Part shown: one piece after another, positions 33,965 through 34,671 of the stretch | Layout of the letters: each line of letters starts with the position of its first letter | Numbering within the stretch: position 1 is the stretch's first letter | From: Myxococcaceae bacterium | GTDB taxonomy: Bacteria; Myxococcota; Myxococcia; Myxococcales; Myxococcaceae | Assembly: GCA_016793725.1 (NCBI GenBank) | Contig: JAEUJP010000292.1 | Location: 1-34,671 of the forward strand | DNA: 34,671 nucleotides | Direction: 5' to 3' | The notes under the pieces: generated by a model | Databases searched by the model: none | Told to the model about the DNA's origin: nothing | Seen by the model: only the letters and a program-made list of their open reading frames with translations | Made by a program: the position numbers and the translations under genes

Positions 33965-34009
33965 TCCGCTCAGAGCGTGACAGCTCTTCCCCGCTCACGC
34001 TGGAGCGGA
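33965..34009. terminator. Hairpin after regA, possible terminator
   Basis: TCCGCT (33965-33970) with AGCGTGA (33974-33980) pairs with TCACGCT (33995-34001) and AGCGGA (34004-34009), giving a 13-bp interrupted stem with a 14-nt loop. It begins 11 nt after the regA stop. No T-tract follows, so it would be a non-canonical terminator or a dispersed repeat. Confidence 0.5.
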
Positions 34010-34024
34010 AACGCGCAGCAGGAA

Positions 34025-34072
34025 GCAGTCGAAGCGGGCGCGTGCAGGTGGTGCGCAACGCGCTTCGACTGC
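34025..34072. repeat. Perfect 12-bp inverted repeat
   Basis: GCAGTCGAAGCG (34025-34036) and CGCTTCGACTGC (34061-34072) are exact reverse complements around a 24-nt GC-rich spacer. It is the second of three hairpins between regA and the next lipoprotein gene and looks like an intergenic dispersed repeat. Confidence 0.75.
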
Positions 34073-34090
34073 GCGTTCGCTTCGCGACCG

Positions 34091-34111
34091 CTCCGCTCAG
34101 GGTGAGCGGAG
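34091..34111. repeat. Perfect 9-bp hairpin with 3-nt loop
   Basis: CTCCGCTCA (34091-34099), GGG, TGAGCGGAG (34103-34111). The third hairpin of the cluster; its arm shares TCCGCTCA with the hairpin at 33965. It ends 15 nt before the TTG start of the next gene, so it could also influence that gene's translation. Confidence 0.7.
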
Positions 34112-34126
34112 TAGTATCGCGGCACG

Positions 34127-34671
34127 TTGTCTCGCCTCCTCAGCGTGTCTCTGCTGTTCGCCGCCGCCTGCCAGCCTCCGTCGCTGGTCGAGCCCGACTC
34201 CGGCACGCCCGACGCGGGCGCCCAGACCACGAACCCGTGCCGCACCTTTGACGGTCGCCGGCCCGCGCTGGGGCTGAACGACGTGTCGCTGCTCCTGCCG
34301 CTCGACGCGGGCCTGGTGTCTTCAGCCGAGCTGATGCCGCGCGCGCTCTACGACCGGCTCGTGCTCGACGAGAACGGCGACCCGTTCATCGTCGACGTGT
34401 TCGCGAAGCTCGAGCTCGTGGCGGTGCGCTTCGACCTGTGTGACCGCACCACCGCCGCTGCGTGCTCGACCGCCGCAGGCGGCGTGCTGCGCCTCGTGCT
34501 GCAGCCGAACGAGAGCGGCCGCGCGCGCGACACCGCCTTTCACGCGTTCTACCGGCTGGGCGTCGCCGACCAGCCGCTGGTGCTCGACGCGCTCGAGCGG
34601 CTGTCGAGCGGGGCGTCGACGGGGCAGCTCGCCGTGAGAGACCTGACGGCGCAGCAGAAGACGCAGCTCGC
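34127..34671 (+). CDS. Secreted lipoprotein, 3' end cut by window
   Basis: The frame stays open from TTG 34127 to the window edge (181 codons plus 2 nt). The N-terminus LSRLLSVSLLFAAAC is a lipoprotein signal (lipobox FAAAC, C15), followed by the acidic Pro/Gly spacer EPDSGTPDAGAQ that is common in myxobacterial lipoproteins. The mature part (CRTFDGRRPALGLNDVSLLL, YDRLVLDENGDPFIVDVFAK, VAVRFDLCDRTTAAACS) contains paired cysteines and is not recognised. There is no ATG in a suitable place; TTG is the first start that retains the signal. Confidence 0.75.
   Translation, partial: MSRLLSVSLLFAAACQPPSLVEPDSGTPDAGAQTTNPCRTFDGRRPALGLNDVSLLLPLDAGLVSSAELMPRALYDRLVLDENGDPFIVDVFAKLELVAVRFDLCDRTTAAACSTAAGGVLRLVLQPNESGRARDTAFHAFYRLGVADQPLVLDALERLSSGASTGQLAVRDLTAQQKTQL

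Overview
The window is high-GC DNA with very strong third-position G/C bias. It is rich in lipoprotein genes, two-component genes and planctomycete/myxobacterial-type c-haem proteins. The DUF1592-family/DUF1552 pair, the MbnP/MbnH pair of the type described from Myxococcus (MXAN_0976/0977) and the abundant lipoproteins with low-complexity linkers all point to a member of the Myxococcota. That is inference from gene content; no rRNA or tRNA gene was seen.

Layout. 1-3451: a truncated lipoprotein gene, then thyA-folA (dTMP synthesis and folate recycling), divergent from a B12-binding radical SAM gene. 3455-4179: a VapBC-type toxin-antitoxin pair with a perfect 11-bp inverted repeat just upstream. 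4185-4648: two opposing gene scraps, a response-regulator tail and a histidine-kinase tail. 4630-7280: a tightly packed run of DUF962/Mpo1-like, alpha/beta hydrolase and repeat-linker lipoprotein genes. 7328-9415: a 695-residue effector-like protein with a ParB/sulfiredoxin-like C-terminus. 9546-10700: a lipoprotein esterase with the same kind of repeat linker. 10736-10839: a symmetric 104-bp imperfect palindrome. 11064-12677: an unknown lipoprotein and a VOC/PhnB-like protein.

12681-16088 encodes the most striking protein: one lipoprotein that joins a lysyl-oxidase domain with all copper and LTQ residues, two CxxCH haem sites, PKD-like and P-type beta domains and a lamin-tail domain. Next to it, 16191-19671 is an overlapping operon of a DUF1592-family cytochrome-like protein, a Tat-exported DUF1552 protein and a Cys-rich lipoprotein. 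19748-22712 holds a PAS-PAS-GAF hybrid histidine kinase and a single-domain receiver.

22814-24007 is a probable R-S-E class ADP-ribosyltransferase toxin. 24118-27750 is a four-gene overlapping envelope operon (holin-superfamily-like membrane protein, small membrane protein, AsmA/DUF748-like protein, peptidoglycan-binding lipoprotein). A ferritin-like helical protein and a third effector-like protein follow. 30052-33954 pairs mbnP-mbnH with a divergent RegB/RegA-type redox two-component system; this suggests redox or quinone control of copper-protein maturation. The last stretch has three consecutive hairpins and the start of another lipoprotein gene.

Two themes recur. One is oxidised-residue copper chemistry: lysyl oxidase uses LTQ, and MbnP is matured through tryptophan oxidation by MbnH. 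The other is large, effector-like proteins (ParB-like, ADP-ribosyltransferase, and one unknown) without recognisable immunity genes beside them.
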